Shown: positions 10,037-21,951, counted from the stretch's first letter. The stretch is DNA of 64,000 nucleotides from Dipteris shenzhenensis (GCA_047967505.1 CM106538.1), one strand, 5' to 3'. Program-made: numbers and translations. The notes: a model not told the origin generated them from the sequence alone.

Positions 10037-11965
10037 GACAAATTTAGCATCATGGAGGTAGAAAGAGGACGCATACAATCAGCTAGGAACTCATCATGAC
10101 TAGGAAAGAGGAAGGTGGAATTGGAATGGGTACATTGCAAAGCAAAGCTAAAGCACGACTCATGAAACTCCTATTTAAGGCTCATAGTGGAAGCTAGTAG
10201 GCTACTTTCTTCCATCATCCTTCGATGAATTGATGGTTATTTGATATGCTTGTGGGCTAAAAACCATGTATAAAATGCCCTTCAAGAGGAGTTACCTATG
10301 GGTGATCAAGTGGAAAAGATTTGAGAGGCTACAGACTGATTATGGGATTCAAAGCAATTCAAAGTAATCCCTCAAATTCTCATTAGATCTTATAGGTAGA
10401 GTCTACTATGATACCACTCTAGATCGATGCCATCTTCTAGACAACTTGATAGATCTTCACAATGTTTGGGCATAGCCTAGCTGGAGATTACTGAGGGTGG
10501 TAATAGAGTCATCTAGATGACTAGCCAAGAGAGGGTTGGCATGGCCTAGTATGCATGCATATCTAGATGGTTGCTAGTTGGGTTATTTAAATGGACTGCC
10601 TCCCTCCCTTCCAGTATAGTTTGGATGCTTCATCCCTCTAGATCTCATGAGATGAGATCAAGGGTATCGTACGATTATTGGATCTACTCCAGCTCTACAC
10701 ATCGTAGACTTGTGGAGTCGACCAAGAGTTGCCCACCAAGATCTATTTTTATCGTAACCATTTCTTAAGAGTATCTGAGGGGTGATTATCAAACCTCAAT
10801 ATCTGGAGGATAGATAGGTCTCACATGCACTGAAGATTGCCATCAGATAGGTAAGGGTCTCATGATTCTCATTAGTTGATGATTGAGTCACACCTAGGGA
10901 GCAAAGGAGCAGGCTGGCTAGGGTAGAGACAAAGGAACACTTCCTATGCACTTACCTAGCATACTATGAGATTTGAAGATAGTACAACTATCTCTTTCAC
11001 GAAGGACAAGGTTTTGGGCCTCTCTCAGTTGGTTCACTTTTGTGACCAAGTTTGTGTTGGCCTCTACTTTGGAGATGTGAAGACATAGAGACACTTTCTT
11101 GTAACAGCGACTTTCATGACTAGTTTTGTGTTGGCCTGTACTTGATGGAGATGCGGAAACATAGAGAGACTTTCTTGCAACAGATTAGATAGTAGGGGGT
11201 GATAGTGCCATAGGAGGTTGACCATGCATAGTGACATGTTACACATTTTTATGCTTTTGATTCACCCCAAGACATAGTGGAGTAGAAGAGGAGATAGCTG
11301 GCATGAGGGCATCATGGATTAGTAGGAAGAGATGGCGTGGAGCAGTGGATCTAGGTACAAAGAGACTACACATGAAGTAGAGGTCGACCAAAGCATGCAT
11401 GATGGAGGTCTAGCCCATTGTAGCTCTACTCAAATGGTTTGATCTAACACGTCGCTCTTAACATGGCCAATACAATAGAGGTCCAACCCATCCCATGTTT
11501 ACTCAGAGGGGACCATCCAATCCAAGGCGTCACTCTTGAGGTGGCCCACTAATATAGAGATCATGAAGACCATGCTCCCCATCATAGTGAGAGATGACCT
11601 GATAGACACAGATTCAAGATACCTTCATAGTCCATAGGAGAGCACCATGGCACTACTAGTTTCTGAGTACTATCTTTGAGTAATAGTTTTCTCTTTAGCC
11701 CACAGTGGCTTGTATGAGTTACTCTTGGATTGTACTTTCGCTTCATAGGCCCACATGGCCTCCTAAAGATGGTAATAAATATTTCTTTCTTTCTTTGTTT
11801 TCTCTCTTCCCCCTTCTCCAATTTCATAAGAGGCAAATGAAAATTAACAAGCATAAAAATTTGTAAGGAAAAAAGATAGCATTGGAAATAATTAGCACTG
11901 TGGCTACAACTACCATAGTGGTTATCACTATGGTTGTTAACTCGATTGATCACTTGCAAAATAAT

Positions 11966-11997
<32 letters not shown>

Positions 11998-12592
11998 CCC
12001 CCCCCCCCAACCTCATAAGATACAAATGGAAATTCACCAACATAATGATTTGGGAGGGAAAAAGATAGTAGCACACATCAATAGAAGTCAGCCTACTGAC
12101 CTGCATTGTGTCAAGAATGTGTATGATGTGCTTGCCATACTCCTTGTGTTCCCTCCACACTCTATAGATGTCCTTTTTATTTGGAGAAACTCTCAATTAT
12201 TATGCCAAAAGAGTGCCAAAACAATGCCACTACAATGATGACTTCTCACTATGATGTCTCTCCTTTTCTTCCCTTGTGATGCCCACCACTGGCTTCTCAC
12301 ATTGGGCTATCAGTTGGTGTGTGAATTGAGCTTCAAAATTTAATACAAAGAGAGCTCAAAGATTTGACACGAAACTGACCCAAAACCCCATAATTATGCT
12401 GAAGTGGAAGCGATATTTTCATGCTTGATTCCAAAAGTGATACTTCTTTTTGTGATATTGCACTAGTGTAATAATGAGACACAATCTTGTCATTGTCAAT
12501 AGCACAGAGCTCGACACTTGGCGCTATATGCATTTACTCATGAGCATAGAGACTGTTGCTATGACTTTGGCCTCTGACTATGTCACACAGCC
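10037..12592. other. Gene-poor region with short local duplications
   Basis: No convincing coding region. Visible structure: a roughly 73-bp tandem duplication at about 11038-11183 (both copies contain TTTGTGTTGGCCT and AGACTTTCTT-like parts), a weaker duplication around 11400-11560 (GGAGGTC...CCCAT), and a (CT)n-C tract at 11970-12009. Minus-strand frames at 11582-12196 run through that microsatellite and show no family motif. Confidence 0.5.
11970..12009. repeat. (CT)n microsatellite with C-run
   Basis: About 27 bases of CT repeat followed by eleven or so C. Confidence 0.85.
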
Positions 12593-12830
12593 TTTGCCTT
12601 GCCATCTGTCATTTGCGAAGCTTCGCCATCTGTCACTATGCAACACAATCTTTTGTTACGCTGACCATTGTGCTGGTTCGAGCACAACTGCATTGGCCTG
12701 ACGCTACAGCACAAAACTTTTGCCTTGCCAGCTACTGTCATTGCACAGATTTGCCATCTATCACTGCGCAACCCAATCTTTTGTTGTGCTGACCACCGTG
12801 TTGGTTCAAGCAATGATGTTGGCATGGAGA
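12593..12830. repeat. Two diverged copies of a ~126-bp unit
   Basis: TTTGCCTTGCCA...GCCATCTGTCACT...CAACACAATCTTTTGTT at 12593 recurs at 12719 with CAACCCAATCTTTTGTT. Open frames over it on both strands follow the repeat and are not called. Confidence 0.7.
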
Positions 12831-14326
12831 GACCACCACATTGGCATGAAGACCACTGTGGCATGTCAATCTCTAAAGGGGATCGTTCAAGGTCCATATC
12901 CACAACCACCATGTCGTATTACTCCTTATGCAACAATTTCTCAACCACCACACACGTTCTTGGAGCTATTTTAGTTCCAAGCTAAGGAAAATGTAGACAT
13001 TTGCAATTTATGAGAGTTTCCTTGCAACCACCACGCTGATCTTACTCATCAAAAGAGTTGACATCAATGAGATGCCAGAGAAAGGAATCAAAGGCCGCAT
13101 TAGCAGTGTGGGGATCCTTTCGAAATATTAAGAGTAATTGCAGCCAGTCATTAATGGAAGCAATGCTAATAGCTGAAGGTGTGTCCTTTCCTTTTTCTTC
13201 TTCCTCGAACTTGATCAATTTTTTTATGAAATCCATTGTTTGGAAAACATGCTAGTATAGTTCGGATTCCTTGGGCCGAAGGGGGACAAATGTCATCCTT
13301 GAATCCAATCTTCAATAGGAAATCATTCCAGCATTCTTGTACACATTTTAGCAAAATGAGAGAATATTCATCAAATTGGAAAGGTTAAACAATTTTGAGT
13401 CATGCAAAAACTAGTGTTCTTGCTTAACCTGATAAGTATTTAATGAGCAACGTGGCATGTGGCATGGGAAATGTGGTAGCCCAGCCAAGGCTTACCGACA
13501 TGACCCATGGTTAACCCGACCAAAGGTTAACAAGGTTTGGGGGTGTGTCTGTGTTTAAAAAATGAAAAACTATAAATGACATGGCACACGAAGCTCAGAT
13601 AAAGGTGGGAAAAACTTTTTTCATGTTGTAATATGGATATATGAGTACAACTGGTAAAAAAATGTCAAATCCATCGAGTAGTCTAGGTTTCGAGGTCGAG
13701 GTCCACTTACCTGCCACCATCCAAGAGAAACTAAGTGTGAGAACAATATAGCTTCTAATGGGTAGACAAGTAATGCATGTGTATCCTGGCTTGTCATCGC
13801 TTTTACCAAAGACCTACACTACTATCTAGAATCAAAATACCCACATTAACGTGTTAAAGAAAAAGACCTATGAATAAGGATAATAGAAAACTAGTGCTTA
13901 CAAGATTTTATGAACTGACTAAATAAACTTAAGTACAAAGCTTTAAAAAATAACCCTGGCTACTCTATTAAAAGTTATTATTAAATAGTACCATGAATAA
14001 ATTTATTTATAAGAATTTTCTAAGGAAAGTAAAAGAAGTCCATAAAAAGATGCCTAGAAAAATTACAAGCATAGGAGTAGGCAAGTGCCAATTAATTTTA
14101 GTATACCTTATTTATCTTAACCAAGGTTGAAGCTTTTAAGAAGGACCATGCAATCAAGATGATAGAGCAAAGCATTGTATGAATTACAACTTTCCATGCT
14201 ACATGACTAATCAGTGGAGACAAATAAAAGGTTAAGTGGATAAATGTAAACCTTACTTTGTAATTAGTTATTAACGGAGAAAATTTAAATATTAGAGGGG
14301 TCATAAAGAAGTAAAGAAGAATAAAT

Positions 14327-14352
14327 GTATATATATATATATATATATATAG
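14327..14352. repeat. (TA)n microsatellite
   Basis: Perfect TA repeat followed by AGCGCTATATACATATATAT. Confidence 0.85.
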
Positions 14353-14581
14353 CGCTATATACATATATATGTACATAGGCAAAGCAAGGAAGGGATTTGA
14401 GGAAAGAGAAATAACCACAAGTAGCATTGGTTAAAAACTACAAAAGAAAAAGAGAGAAAAAAATATAGCATTTGAGCGTGCTTTTAGCTAGGGAAGAGCA
14501 TACTCTAAGTAAATTTTTATACTTAATAAACATGTAAGTGAAACCATATGACCATTAAATATATAGGAATATTGATATACA

Positions 14582-14584
<3 letters not shown>

Positions 14585-14628
<44 letters not shown>
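14585..14628. repeat. (TA)n microsatellite
   Basis: About 44 bases of perfect AT dinucleotide repeat. Confidence 0.9.
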
Positions 14629-14630
<2 letters not shown>

Positions 14631-15840
14631 ATAACTAGTAATCAACTGAAAAAAGACAACAGTCGTGACAAAACAATCATAGCAGCAAAGGCGTACCAAC
14701 AACCCCAACAGAGACCGTGGGAATCGATGGAGGGTGGCTACTGAGCAAAGCGGCTATGAGGTAAGCATAGGGGGAGTTTTTTTCCAAAATAAATGACAAA
14801 AAAGTATGAAGGAATGAGATAACAGGGGGGGATTTAAAAAATATTATGCACACCTTTGAATCCATCTCGGAGTGGCAGTGCTCAAGGGGTGGGGTGGACC
14901 AAATGTGCAGATGCTCAAAGTGCGACGGTGCACGAACAAACGACCAACAACCGCACGAAATCTAGATCTTCTCAAACTTTATGAAGCCTTGGGCAACACA
15001 ACCCACAGTCACTGTCGTGACGGGCAGGGAGGCATGCGGTACTATAGAGCAATGGAGTAGGGAGCGGAAGAGCCAGTACATAGTCCATACCATATACTAT
15101 GAGTGAGAGCTAGGGACTAGTAGGGAGGCAGCAGTCCGTAGCCTATGAGTGAGAATTAGGGATGCACTACGTAGAGGTAGTGTAGGCTGTGCGTAGTCTG
15201 AGAGCTAAGTATGGGAGCTAGAAATGCATGGGAGATAGAGTATAATAGGTCCGCATGGGCGGAATGGGGTGTAATAGACCGTGCATAGTCAGAGGGAAGT
15301 AACTAGCAAAGACTAGGGAGGCAAGGACTGAGCAAAAAATAGAGAGGCACAATGAGACTAGGCATAGCTTAGGGAGTTTAAATAGGCTTTGAAGTCGGGG
15401 AAGGGAGTTGGTTCAGAGAGTTAGGGAGAGGGGGGTTTGGCCTATCACGTAGGTTAGGGAGTGGTTTAGTAGAGGTTTTAAAGGGTTTAGTTAGTTTTAG
15501 TTTTAGAGTTTAAAAAAAAACATTTTTTTATTTCTATAGCATAATAATTTAGAATAAAAAAGATTAGTAACAAAAAAAAGTTGGAGGCAATTTTAACTAA
15601 ATAAAAAAAGGGGGGACTAAAAAATAAAAAGAGATTCTTTTATTGAAAAAAAACCTTTTTATATATATTGAATTTTGAGATTAATGGAGTATGTGTGAAA
15701 GGGGGTAGGGGGATTTTTTAAGAGAAAAACCCAAGGGGGACAATTTGAGAATAATGTAAGGAAAAAAAAATGGGGGGTATATTAGAAATTGGGACAAATT
15801 GAGAAAAAAAGGGGGGGCCAGAAGAGGGGGGGTTTTAGGA

Positions 15841-15916
<76 letters not shown>
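15841..15916. repeat. (TG)n(AG)n compound microsatellite
   Basis: Nine TG units followed by about 29 AG units. Confidence 0.9.
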
Positions 15917-15919
<3 letters not shown>

Positions 15920-16429
15920 AAGGATTAATATGTGTGTGTTGGGGGGCCGGGGTTAGGGAGTATGTGTGTGTATCTGCATACATAACTGTGTGTAAGAGTA
16001 GAAAATGTGTGTGTGTACAATAGAGTGGGAAAAAAAAGGGAAAAAAGAATGGATAATGCTAGAGTGGGGTGTCCAAGTTGAGTATTAGGGTAGGAGACAA
16101 TGAAGGTCAACAATATTATGTGTATGGGAAGGCCAAGTAAGTGTGAGAGTACAAATAAGGAGGGAATCTTAATCAAGGGCCGAGAGGGGGGCTAACATAA
16201 GTAAGTGTAATTAGGGGATAAAGAATTAATGGTAAATAATACAATAATACTCAAAATGTTAAGGATTTTTATAAAGTCCAAATTACAAGATTGACATATT
16301 AGCAATTATTAGTGTAACGAGGATATAATAAAGTCCATAAATTGCAAGAATACTATATTTATTAATAAATTATGTGCTCAAAAAGAGAAAGTGGGGTAAA
16401 GTATACAATTTGTGTGTGTGTGTGTGGTT

Positions 16430-16588
16430 CATTATCACTATGTCAGAGAGATATTGTCAGTAGGTGATATATAGTTGTCTTATGTTCCCACTGAAGACAA
16501 CTTGGCAGATCTGTTTACAAAGGCTCTTCCTCGACCTATGTTTGAAGCATTCCACCAGGCTTTACACTTAGTACCCTTTGTAACTTGA
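16430..16588 (+). pseudogene. Ty1/copia RNase H C-terminal fragment
   Basis: One frame reads HYHYVREILSVGDI, an amber codon at 16472-16474, then LSYVPTEDNLADLFTKALPR and ends at TGA 16586-16588. This is the conserved end of copia polyproteins (compare VSTEEQVADIFTKAL in copia 1). Everything upstream has been lost; the 5' edge lies in a TG repeat. A possible polypurine tract (GGAGGGGGGT, 16758-16767) follows 170 bases downstream, then TGTAGGCC could be a 3' LTR start, but the LTR end is not identifiable. Confidence 0.8.
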
Positions 16589-16666
16589 CCTCTATACTAT
16601 GTACAATCATAGCTTGCTATATCCATCCTAGGTGAACATGTGCAACCATGATGTTAGTCCTTTCAG

Positions 16667-16769
16667 GTATTCTGAGATGCTTCCAGGATACTTCAGCCCA
16701 TACCATGGAGAGGGTTTGTATTCTGAGATGCTTCCAAGATACTTCAGCCCATACCATGGAGGGGGGTTT
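16667..16769 (+). repeat. Two tandem copies of a 51-bp unit
   Basis: GTATTCTGAGATGCTTCC...CATACCATGGAGAGGG at 16667 recurs from 16718 with few changes, between the copia stop codon and a G-rich tract. Confidence 0.85.
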
Positions 16770-17149
16770 GTAGGCCACTCTATTGGATATCCATAAATGC
16801 CATTCATTTCTTGGTATGTGCCTTGTAGGCCTAGATATAGGCAACTAGGGCATATGGTACATTTAGCACATGTACCATTTAGTACTAGTGGTACTACTAG
16901 ACACACTATCCTAGGGTTCCCTTTATGTTGTGTACTTTGTACTTTCTTTCACACATTACAGTAGTACATTTTCAGCTTGCTTCCATCTTTGATTGCTTCC
17001 ATTGCTTGCACTTGTCTACAATAAAGGCGTAAATTAATGACATCAAGTACATACCAAAACATTGTACTATATGTGTGCTTGCTCTGAAAGCAAACCATGC
17101 ACTTCATGGAGGAACATACCAATAATCTGTGTAAACCTGTACTACCCCC
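16770..17149. other. Possible LTR remnant, otherwise nothing recognised
   Basis: Follows a polypurine-like tract and starts TGTAGGCC, so it may be the LTR of the copia fragment at 16430-16588. No second copy or target duplication is visible in the window. Confidence 0.3.
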
Positions 17150-17640
17150 TTATGAATTACAACACCCATATGAACCTGAAACCCTAGGGCACACCATGGA
17201 GTCCACCCTCGTGTCAGTATCAATAGCCATGCATCTGGAAGATTCTAAACACTCGATGCTGCCCTTCACCTTTACAAAGGTCTCTGACTCCTCATCGGCC
17301 CACATATCAATGTTAAACATCTTCACAGTGACTTCTAGGTTGGCATATCTGACCTTGGTAACACATGGAAATGTCACCAAGAATAGTTCTTCAACTACCA
17401 CATTTGCTTTGGCTTTTGTATCACCATCTGAATCTAAGTCAGACTCCTTCTTCTTGTTCTTTTGATCCGCCTTCTTCTTTCTATAGTTCTTCACAAAATG
17501 GCTTGGCTTGTCAGAATAGAAACACTTTTCTTGTGCTTCCTCTTCTTGGAAGTGTGTTCTTCATCTCCATAATCATCCTTCTTGGGCTTGCCACCGTTAG
17601 GCTTGCCCTTTCCTTTGCAAGGACACTAGTCGTGGAAGGA
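17150..17640 (-). pseudogene. LTR-retrotransposon gag remnant with degraded zinc knuckle
   Basis: On the minus strand a lysine-rich frame (CKGKGKPNGGKPKKDDYG from about 17615) leads, after a frame change, to KCFYSDKPSHFVKNYRKKK, a copia-type zinc knuckle in which the second and fourth metal ligands are lost (C-F-Y-S and final Y). It is followed by an open frame (17494-17150) with an acidic/lysine stretch typical of the Gag-protease linker. It lies downstream, in the minus direction, of the LTR end and PBS at 18541-18393, so it probably belongs to that element. Confidence 0.55.
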
Positions 17641-17649
17641 TGACTGACT

Positions 17650-18300
17650 AGCAGGGCCATAATGGCTGACTGCTTGCCCTTCAACCAACTCCACTAGGTC
17701 CCCCTTTATGCGGCTATGGATAGCCCTTATGGGAACCTACGATGCAGCCCTTATGGGGACCTAGAGGGCCATTTTGGCTGACTACTGGCCCTTCAACCAA
17801 TCACACCAGCTCCCCCTTTATGGGGCTATGAGAAGCCCTTACGGGGACCTACAGGGCAACCCTTATGGGGCTGTGGGTACCCTATATGGGGACCCAAGTC
17901 ACCATCCTTGAAGTTTCTTTACAAGGGCATAGTCCTCCAATCATGACCCTTCAATCAATCCCACAAGCTCCCTCTTTTTTGGATTGTGGGTAGCCCTTAT
18001 GGGGACCAGCAGGGCCATAATGGCTGATTATTGCTGGCCCCTCAACTAACCCCTCCAGCTCCCCCTTTATGGGATGTGGGTAGCCCTTATGGGGATCTAC
18101 AGGGTAGCCCTTATGGGAATAAGGCCATAATGGCCAACTACTAAACCAACCCCACAAGCTCCCCCTTTATGGGGCTATTGGAAGCCCTTATGGGAGCCTG
18201 TAGGGCAACCCTTATGGGGACCTATAGGGCAGTTCTTATGGGGACCTACAGGGAAGCCCTTATGGGGACTTGATTCGCCCTCTTTCTTGGAAGGGAACAT
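17650..18300 (-). repeat. Tandem ~110-bp repeats in LTR-element leader
   Basis: Diverged units with GGGCCATAATGGC, CCTTCAACCAACCCCACC, TCCCCCTTTATGGGGCT and AGCCCTTATGGGGACCT repeat about five times. The same unit, in reverse orientation, occurs at 3360-3480 and 3750-3830 next to a related LTR end, and again at 19264-19730. Located between PBS (18393) and gag (17640) on the minus strand, that is, in the leader. Confidence 0.75.
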
Positions 18301-18392
18301 TCATGGACACTTGTGGAAGTCGATTCCCTAGAGCTGTTGAATCACGGTCATTCTTCTACCTTCAATCTCCCACACCTGTGAACCTCCTACTT

Positions 18393-18541
18393 GGACTCTA
18401 ATGCCATGTTAAAAATTGACCAACAGAGTATATGCATAGTGGGAGACTAATAGAATAGCCCAAGAGCTCACACGATGTGTGGGGTGTGTGAATCAAAAAC
18501 TTCTCAACTTTATGTGCTTCAAATAGATGTGTAGACTAGTA
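18393..18541 (-). mobile_element. LTR end and PBS, minus-strand relative of the 3480-3619 element
   Basis: Reading the minus strand, about 135 bases (CACATCTATTTGAAGCACAT ... ending TTTTTAACA at 18407) match 3482-3605, followed by the PBS TGGCATTAGAGTCC (18406-18393). Homology to the plus-strand copy stops at 18541, so the U3 part is missing, diverged or interrupted. Confidence 0.65.
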
Positions 18542-19232
18542 AATAGACAATGATCCAGCCAGATATAGAAACCACCAAAACAATATACTTTCATCCAAAG
18601 CTATGGACACAATAAAAAAGATAGATGCAGAGTGATGTGGTCCTTTGATCTTATGGTCCATGGATGTTTTTATCAAAGCTATACTTATATATTAATATAA
18701 AATCCTGGTGAACTTTTTATCAAGCTAGTTTTTTTAGTTTCACAATATTGATAGAACATGGTAGACTTTTATATATTTTCTTTTGAATTTTAAAGTAAAA
18801 GATGTACATCTTGGCGAAACCTTAAATTTTTCCTCATAAAAGTTTCAAATCCTGGCAAATACTTCAAATGTTTATTTTTATTAGGGCATACAAACTTTTA
18901 ACACAAATATAAAAGTTTCACTTCTTAATGAAACTAACATGAAAAACTCATCCATGATCTTACCACAAGGTACTTCTACTATCTGCTAGATATCTCTAGA
19001 TCACTAAGCCGACGTGCTCCACCTTGAGTGTATGTAGACTCTCCGTCCAAATACCTCAACACCTTGCTGCCCTAAAAGATAGCCTAGGTTCCAATCCTAG
19101 ATGATCTTAGTTTGTGACACCACTAGGACTCCTCTACCTCTTAGATGTAGGCTTGAGGGTGTCTTCAACTGCTCCTACTTCCCCCCAAACTGCTGGCTTG
19201 CTGTATGTATAATGCCCTACCAAGGGGCTCCT
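18542..19232. other. Nothing recognised
   Basis: AT-rich sequence with repeated short motifs (AAAGTTT, TCCTGG) and no coding signal; it separates the LTR end at 18541 from the repeat block at 19264 and may be a later insertion. Confidence 0.4.
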
Positions 19233-19239
19233 TTTATAG
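19233..19239 (-). promoter_or_regulatory. Possible TATA box (minus strand)
   Basis: CTATAAAAGG on the minus strand directly downstream of the repeat block 19264-19730, matching the TATA position relative to the repeats seen at 3337 on the other strand. Confidence 0.35.
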
Positions 19240-19263
19240 GCTCGAGGGAGCTCCAAAACTGAT

Positions 19264-19730
19264 CGACTAGTAGGGCCATAATGGCCAATTGCTAGCCCTT
19301 CAACCGACCCCACCAGCTCCCCCTTTATGGGGCTGTGGGTAGCCCTTATTGGGGACATGCAAGGTAGCCCTTATGGGTACCTACAGAATGGGCCGACTGC
19401 TGGCCCTTCAATCGACCCCACCAACTCCCCCTTTATGGACCTTCAGGTAGCCCTTATGGGACCTATAGGGCCTTATGGGGCTCTGGCAATGCTTATGGGG
19501 ACTTGAGTCACCTCCTTCTCGCAAGGGCATAGTCCTCCTATCGTGGCCCTTCAACCAACCCTATTAGCTCCCCCTTTATGGGGTAGTGGGCAGCCCCCTT
19601 ATGGGGACCTGCAAGGCAGCCCTTATAAGGATTAGCAGGGCCATAATGGCCAACTACAAGCCCTTAAACCAACCCTACTAGCTCCCCCTTTATGGGGCCG
19701 TGGGTAGCCCAGAGCGGCTAATGATGTCGT
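19264..19730 (-). repeat. Second block of ~110-bp CCCATAAGGGCT-type tandem repeats
   Basis: Four diverged units with GGGCCATAATGGCC, CTCCCCCTTTATGGGG and AGCCCTTATGGGGACCT, same family as 17650-18300. May be the U3 of the minus-strand LTR element. Confidence 0.7.
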
Positions 19731-20394
19731 TGGAGTGATGTATGTTGCATTATACCAATACTCATTCTTCATTCACAAGGAGGCCAACTTCTCCCCGGCA
19801 TGCATTTTCTTACCTAAATCCACATAAATCGCAGTGAACTTGCCTATGAATGATTCAACTGGTTCCCACTCCTTGAAGTCCAAAGGGAAAACATCTGCCA
19901 CCATGAATAAGAGCTCTTAGAAACCAAACAAAAGATTTCCAAATGGACTCATTACACTTAGAGGTGAAAAAGGTACATAGATAGAAAGGCGTGTGATGGT
20001 ATCCTAGATTGATTGAATGATGGAGGAAGCCGCATATCTTTTCCCATGTAAACATAGTGCACTTTTGCGAGCCATCCTTTCTTCCCAAACTTGAACTTCA
20101 AGATGCGCCCCCTTCCACTCATGCAAGATGTCACCTCTCTTCCTCTTGGGAAGCTTATGTGGACCTTTGGCTGATCCTTTCATCCACTATCCAGTCATTT
20201 AAGTTGTAGGTGCAAGGGATCCACTCATCCAATGCATTCATGGTGTTGTGGAAGACACAAGAGGTCACAGCATTGCGTGGTCTTGTAGCCTTGCTCTCAC
20301 CATGCTTGTAGAGGTTGCAACAGCAAGGCAAATGTGCCTACAAAGAAAAGACATCAAATGGACAATTGAAAGACCACTGATTGCTACATAGGGC
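19731..20394. other. No recognisable gene
   Basis: Short frames only; the minus-strand frame 20088-19855 has no known motif. Confidence 0.4.
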
Positions 20395-20650
20395 AATGTA
20401 GCTCCAATAGAGGCACAAAAGAGGGAGAAGGAGAGGGACAGAAGAGCAGTAGCAACAGAGGTACAAGAGAGGGAGAAGGAGAGGGACAGAGCAGCTCCAC
20501 AATAGAGGAACAAAAGAGGGAGAAGGAGAGGGATAGAGCAGCAGCAACAGAGGCACAGGAGAGGGATAGAGCAGCCCCAACAGAGGCACAAAAGAGGGAG
20601 ATGGAGAAGGACAGAGCAGCACCAACAGAGGCATTGGAGAGGGAGAGGGG
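20395..20650. repeat. ~60-bp purine-rich tandem repeats
   Basis: Five or six units of GAGGCACAAAAGAGGGAGA...GGAGAGGGACAGAGCAG. They explain the long Leu/Ser-rich minus-strand frames (21094-20265), which I do not call as genes. Confidence 0.8.
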
Positions 20651-20653
20651 GGG

Positions 20654-20657
<4 letters not shown>

Positions 20658-20707
<50 letters not shown>
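20658..20707. repeat. (GA)n microsatellite
   Basis: About 50 bases of perfect GA repeat preceded by a G-run. Confidence 0.9.
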
Positions 20708-20713
<6 letters not shown>

Positions 20714-21349
20714 AGCTGCAACCAAGTAGGCCAAAGCAAGAGGGAGCAGAGAAAGAGAGGGAAGAGGGAAAATGTGTGGGATGCCTATTGAACAAGAATT
20801 TGCTATCGCATTGTGAGCTATTGTTTGGCTGAGATTCAAGCTGATTTTTGGGATAGAAGTACATTGCATTTGAGCTAGTGTTTGGCTGTGATTGAAGACT
20901 ACTTTTGGGGCAAAAATATGGTGCTTGATTGCATTTTGTATCTCAGAAGGGATTGAGGTTTGAGCAGAATTTTTGGTGGCAGGCTGGACTAGAACAGTGG
21001 GGGGCGGAGACCCTAGAAAGAGGGAGGGGAGAAGAAAAATTTGCCAGAAGGGCCCTACCATCCCATTGAAGGCAGTTTTGTGGGGGAGGTGCACCTGGTA
21101 GGAGGGTCAAACATGGGTTAAGAGGGGGTGGGGATGGTTTGGGTGGTCCCTAGTGTAAGGGGAGCTACCAATAGGGGCTCTCTGCAGGCCCACCCACCCT
21201 CCACCTCAACATACCATTGCCCCACACCTTCTAACACTCTCATTAGTACACCTCAAATCACTCTCTAATCCCTTGAAATTAGGAAACACTAATTGGAGGC
21301 CCTTTTGAGACCCCATTTCTCCCCCTTTTGAGACCCCATTTCTCCCCTA
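20708..21349. other. No recognisable gene
   Basis: Contains a repeated GAGCTA(G/T)TGTTTGGCTG motif near 20815 and 20872 and a duplicated CCTTTTGAGACCCCATTTCT at about 21300-21345. No coding signal. Confidence 0.4.
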
Positions 21350-21571
21350 ATGGCCCAATGTCCCAGTTTTATAGGCGCGAAGTTGTGGAGGCTCCCTGAC
21401 ATATTTCTAGAGACGCGTTGCTTGCCATGTAGCATCATGCAACTAAGGCCTACCTATCTAGTAGACCTCATGGATGACACCCAACTGGCTGCCATCCATA
21501 GGAAAAGGGTTACGATGACCGTCGTAGACATGCAATTTATTGTACGTCTTAGGAAGCCCAAGGGCACTTAG
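21350..21571 (+). pseudogene. Histone H3-like C-terminal fragment
   Basis: The 73-residue frame resembles the end of the histone H3 fold. Residues 35-54 (TYLVDLMDDTQLAAIHRKRV) align with the H3 helix-2/loop-2 segment ([20 protein letters not shown]), and the following DMQFIVRLRKPKG aligns with the last helix (DIQLARRIRG). Residues 11-34 are weakly similar to helix 1 with a gap. The H3 N-terminal tail is absent, and the frame starts at an internal ATG. It is either a decayed H3 or CENH3-type gene, or a captured fragment near the transposon end at 21925. Divergence is high (about half the aligned positions), so canonical H3 function is unlikely. Confidence 0.6.
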
Positions 21572-21591
21572 GGATTTTGTATGCTCTGCCT

Positions 21592-21663
21592 TGTACTCAG
21601 CCTACGAGCATATATCTTGTACTCTACCTACGGGCATCTACCTTTTACTCTACCTACGGGCAT
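21592..21663 (+). repeat. Three tandem ~30-bp units
   Basis: TTGTACTC(T/A)(A/G)CCTACGGGCAT recurs at about 21592, 21618 and 21645. Confidence 0.75.
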
Positions 21664-21924
21664 CAATATAATAAAATGTCTTTTTTAGAATTGTCTTTGT
21701 ATGTGCAATATCAAATTTACTTTTAGTGTATTTGCAATCTATTAATTTACTTACATGGAATCTCAATTTACTTATGAAAGACTTTCTGATGATGTATACA
21801 ACATCAAAATGAAATAATAAACATCAAATCTCAATAGAACATGCAAAAGGAAATAATACTCAATTTTACTTAACATAGAAAAGGAAACAATGTTCTGTAG
21901 TAAGAAGAGAAAACAATTTGAAAA
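21664..21924. other. No recognisable feature
   Basis: AT-rich flank left of the large transposon. No gene seen. Confidence 0.4.
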
Positions 21925-21951
21925 AACACACTATTCAAAACTTTTGGACTT
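21925..21951 (+). repeat. Left terminal inverted repeat
   Basis: AACACACTATTCAAAACTTT followed by TGGACTT; 26 of 27 bases match the reverse complement of 37475-37501. A second inverted TCCAAAAATTTTGAATA at about 21989-22005 makes the outer 85 bases a hairpin. Confidence 0.8.

Larger units (their letters stand above)
12831..16429. other. Gene-poor, microsatellite-rich region
   Basis: No gene supported. Holds AT dinucleotide tracts (14327-14352, 14585-14628), a degenerate GGGAGCTAGGGACTAG-type repeat at about 15060-15460, A- and G-runs at 15510-15830, and a TG/AG compound microsatellite (15841-15916). Confidence 0.5.

Noticed and set aside
11582-12238. Frames on both strands through the (CT)n tract near 11970
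   Set aside because: Depend on the microsatellite; no conserved motif.
15799-16023. Open frame over the TG/AG microsatellite
   Set aside because: Cys/Val then Arg/Glu repeats translated from dinucleotides.
20265-21094. Leu/Ser-rich minus-strand frames
   Set aside because: Explained by the 60-bp purine repeats and the (GA)n microsatellite.
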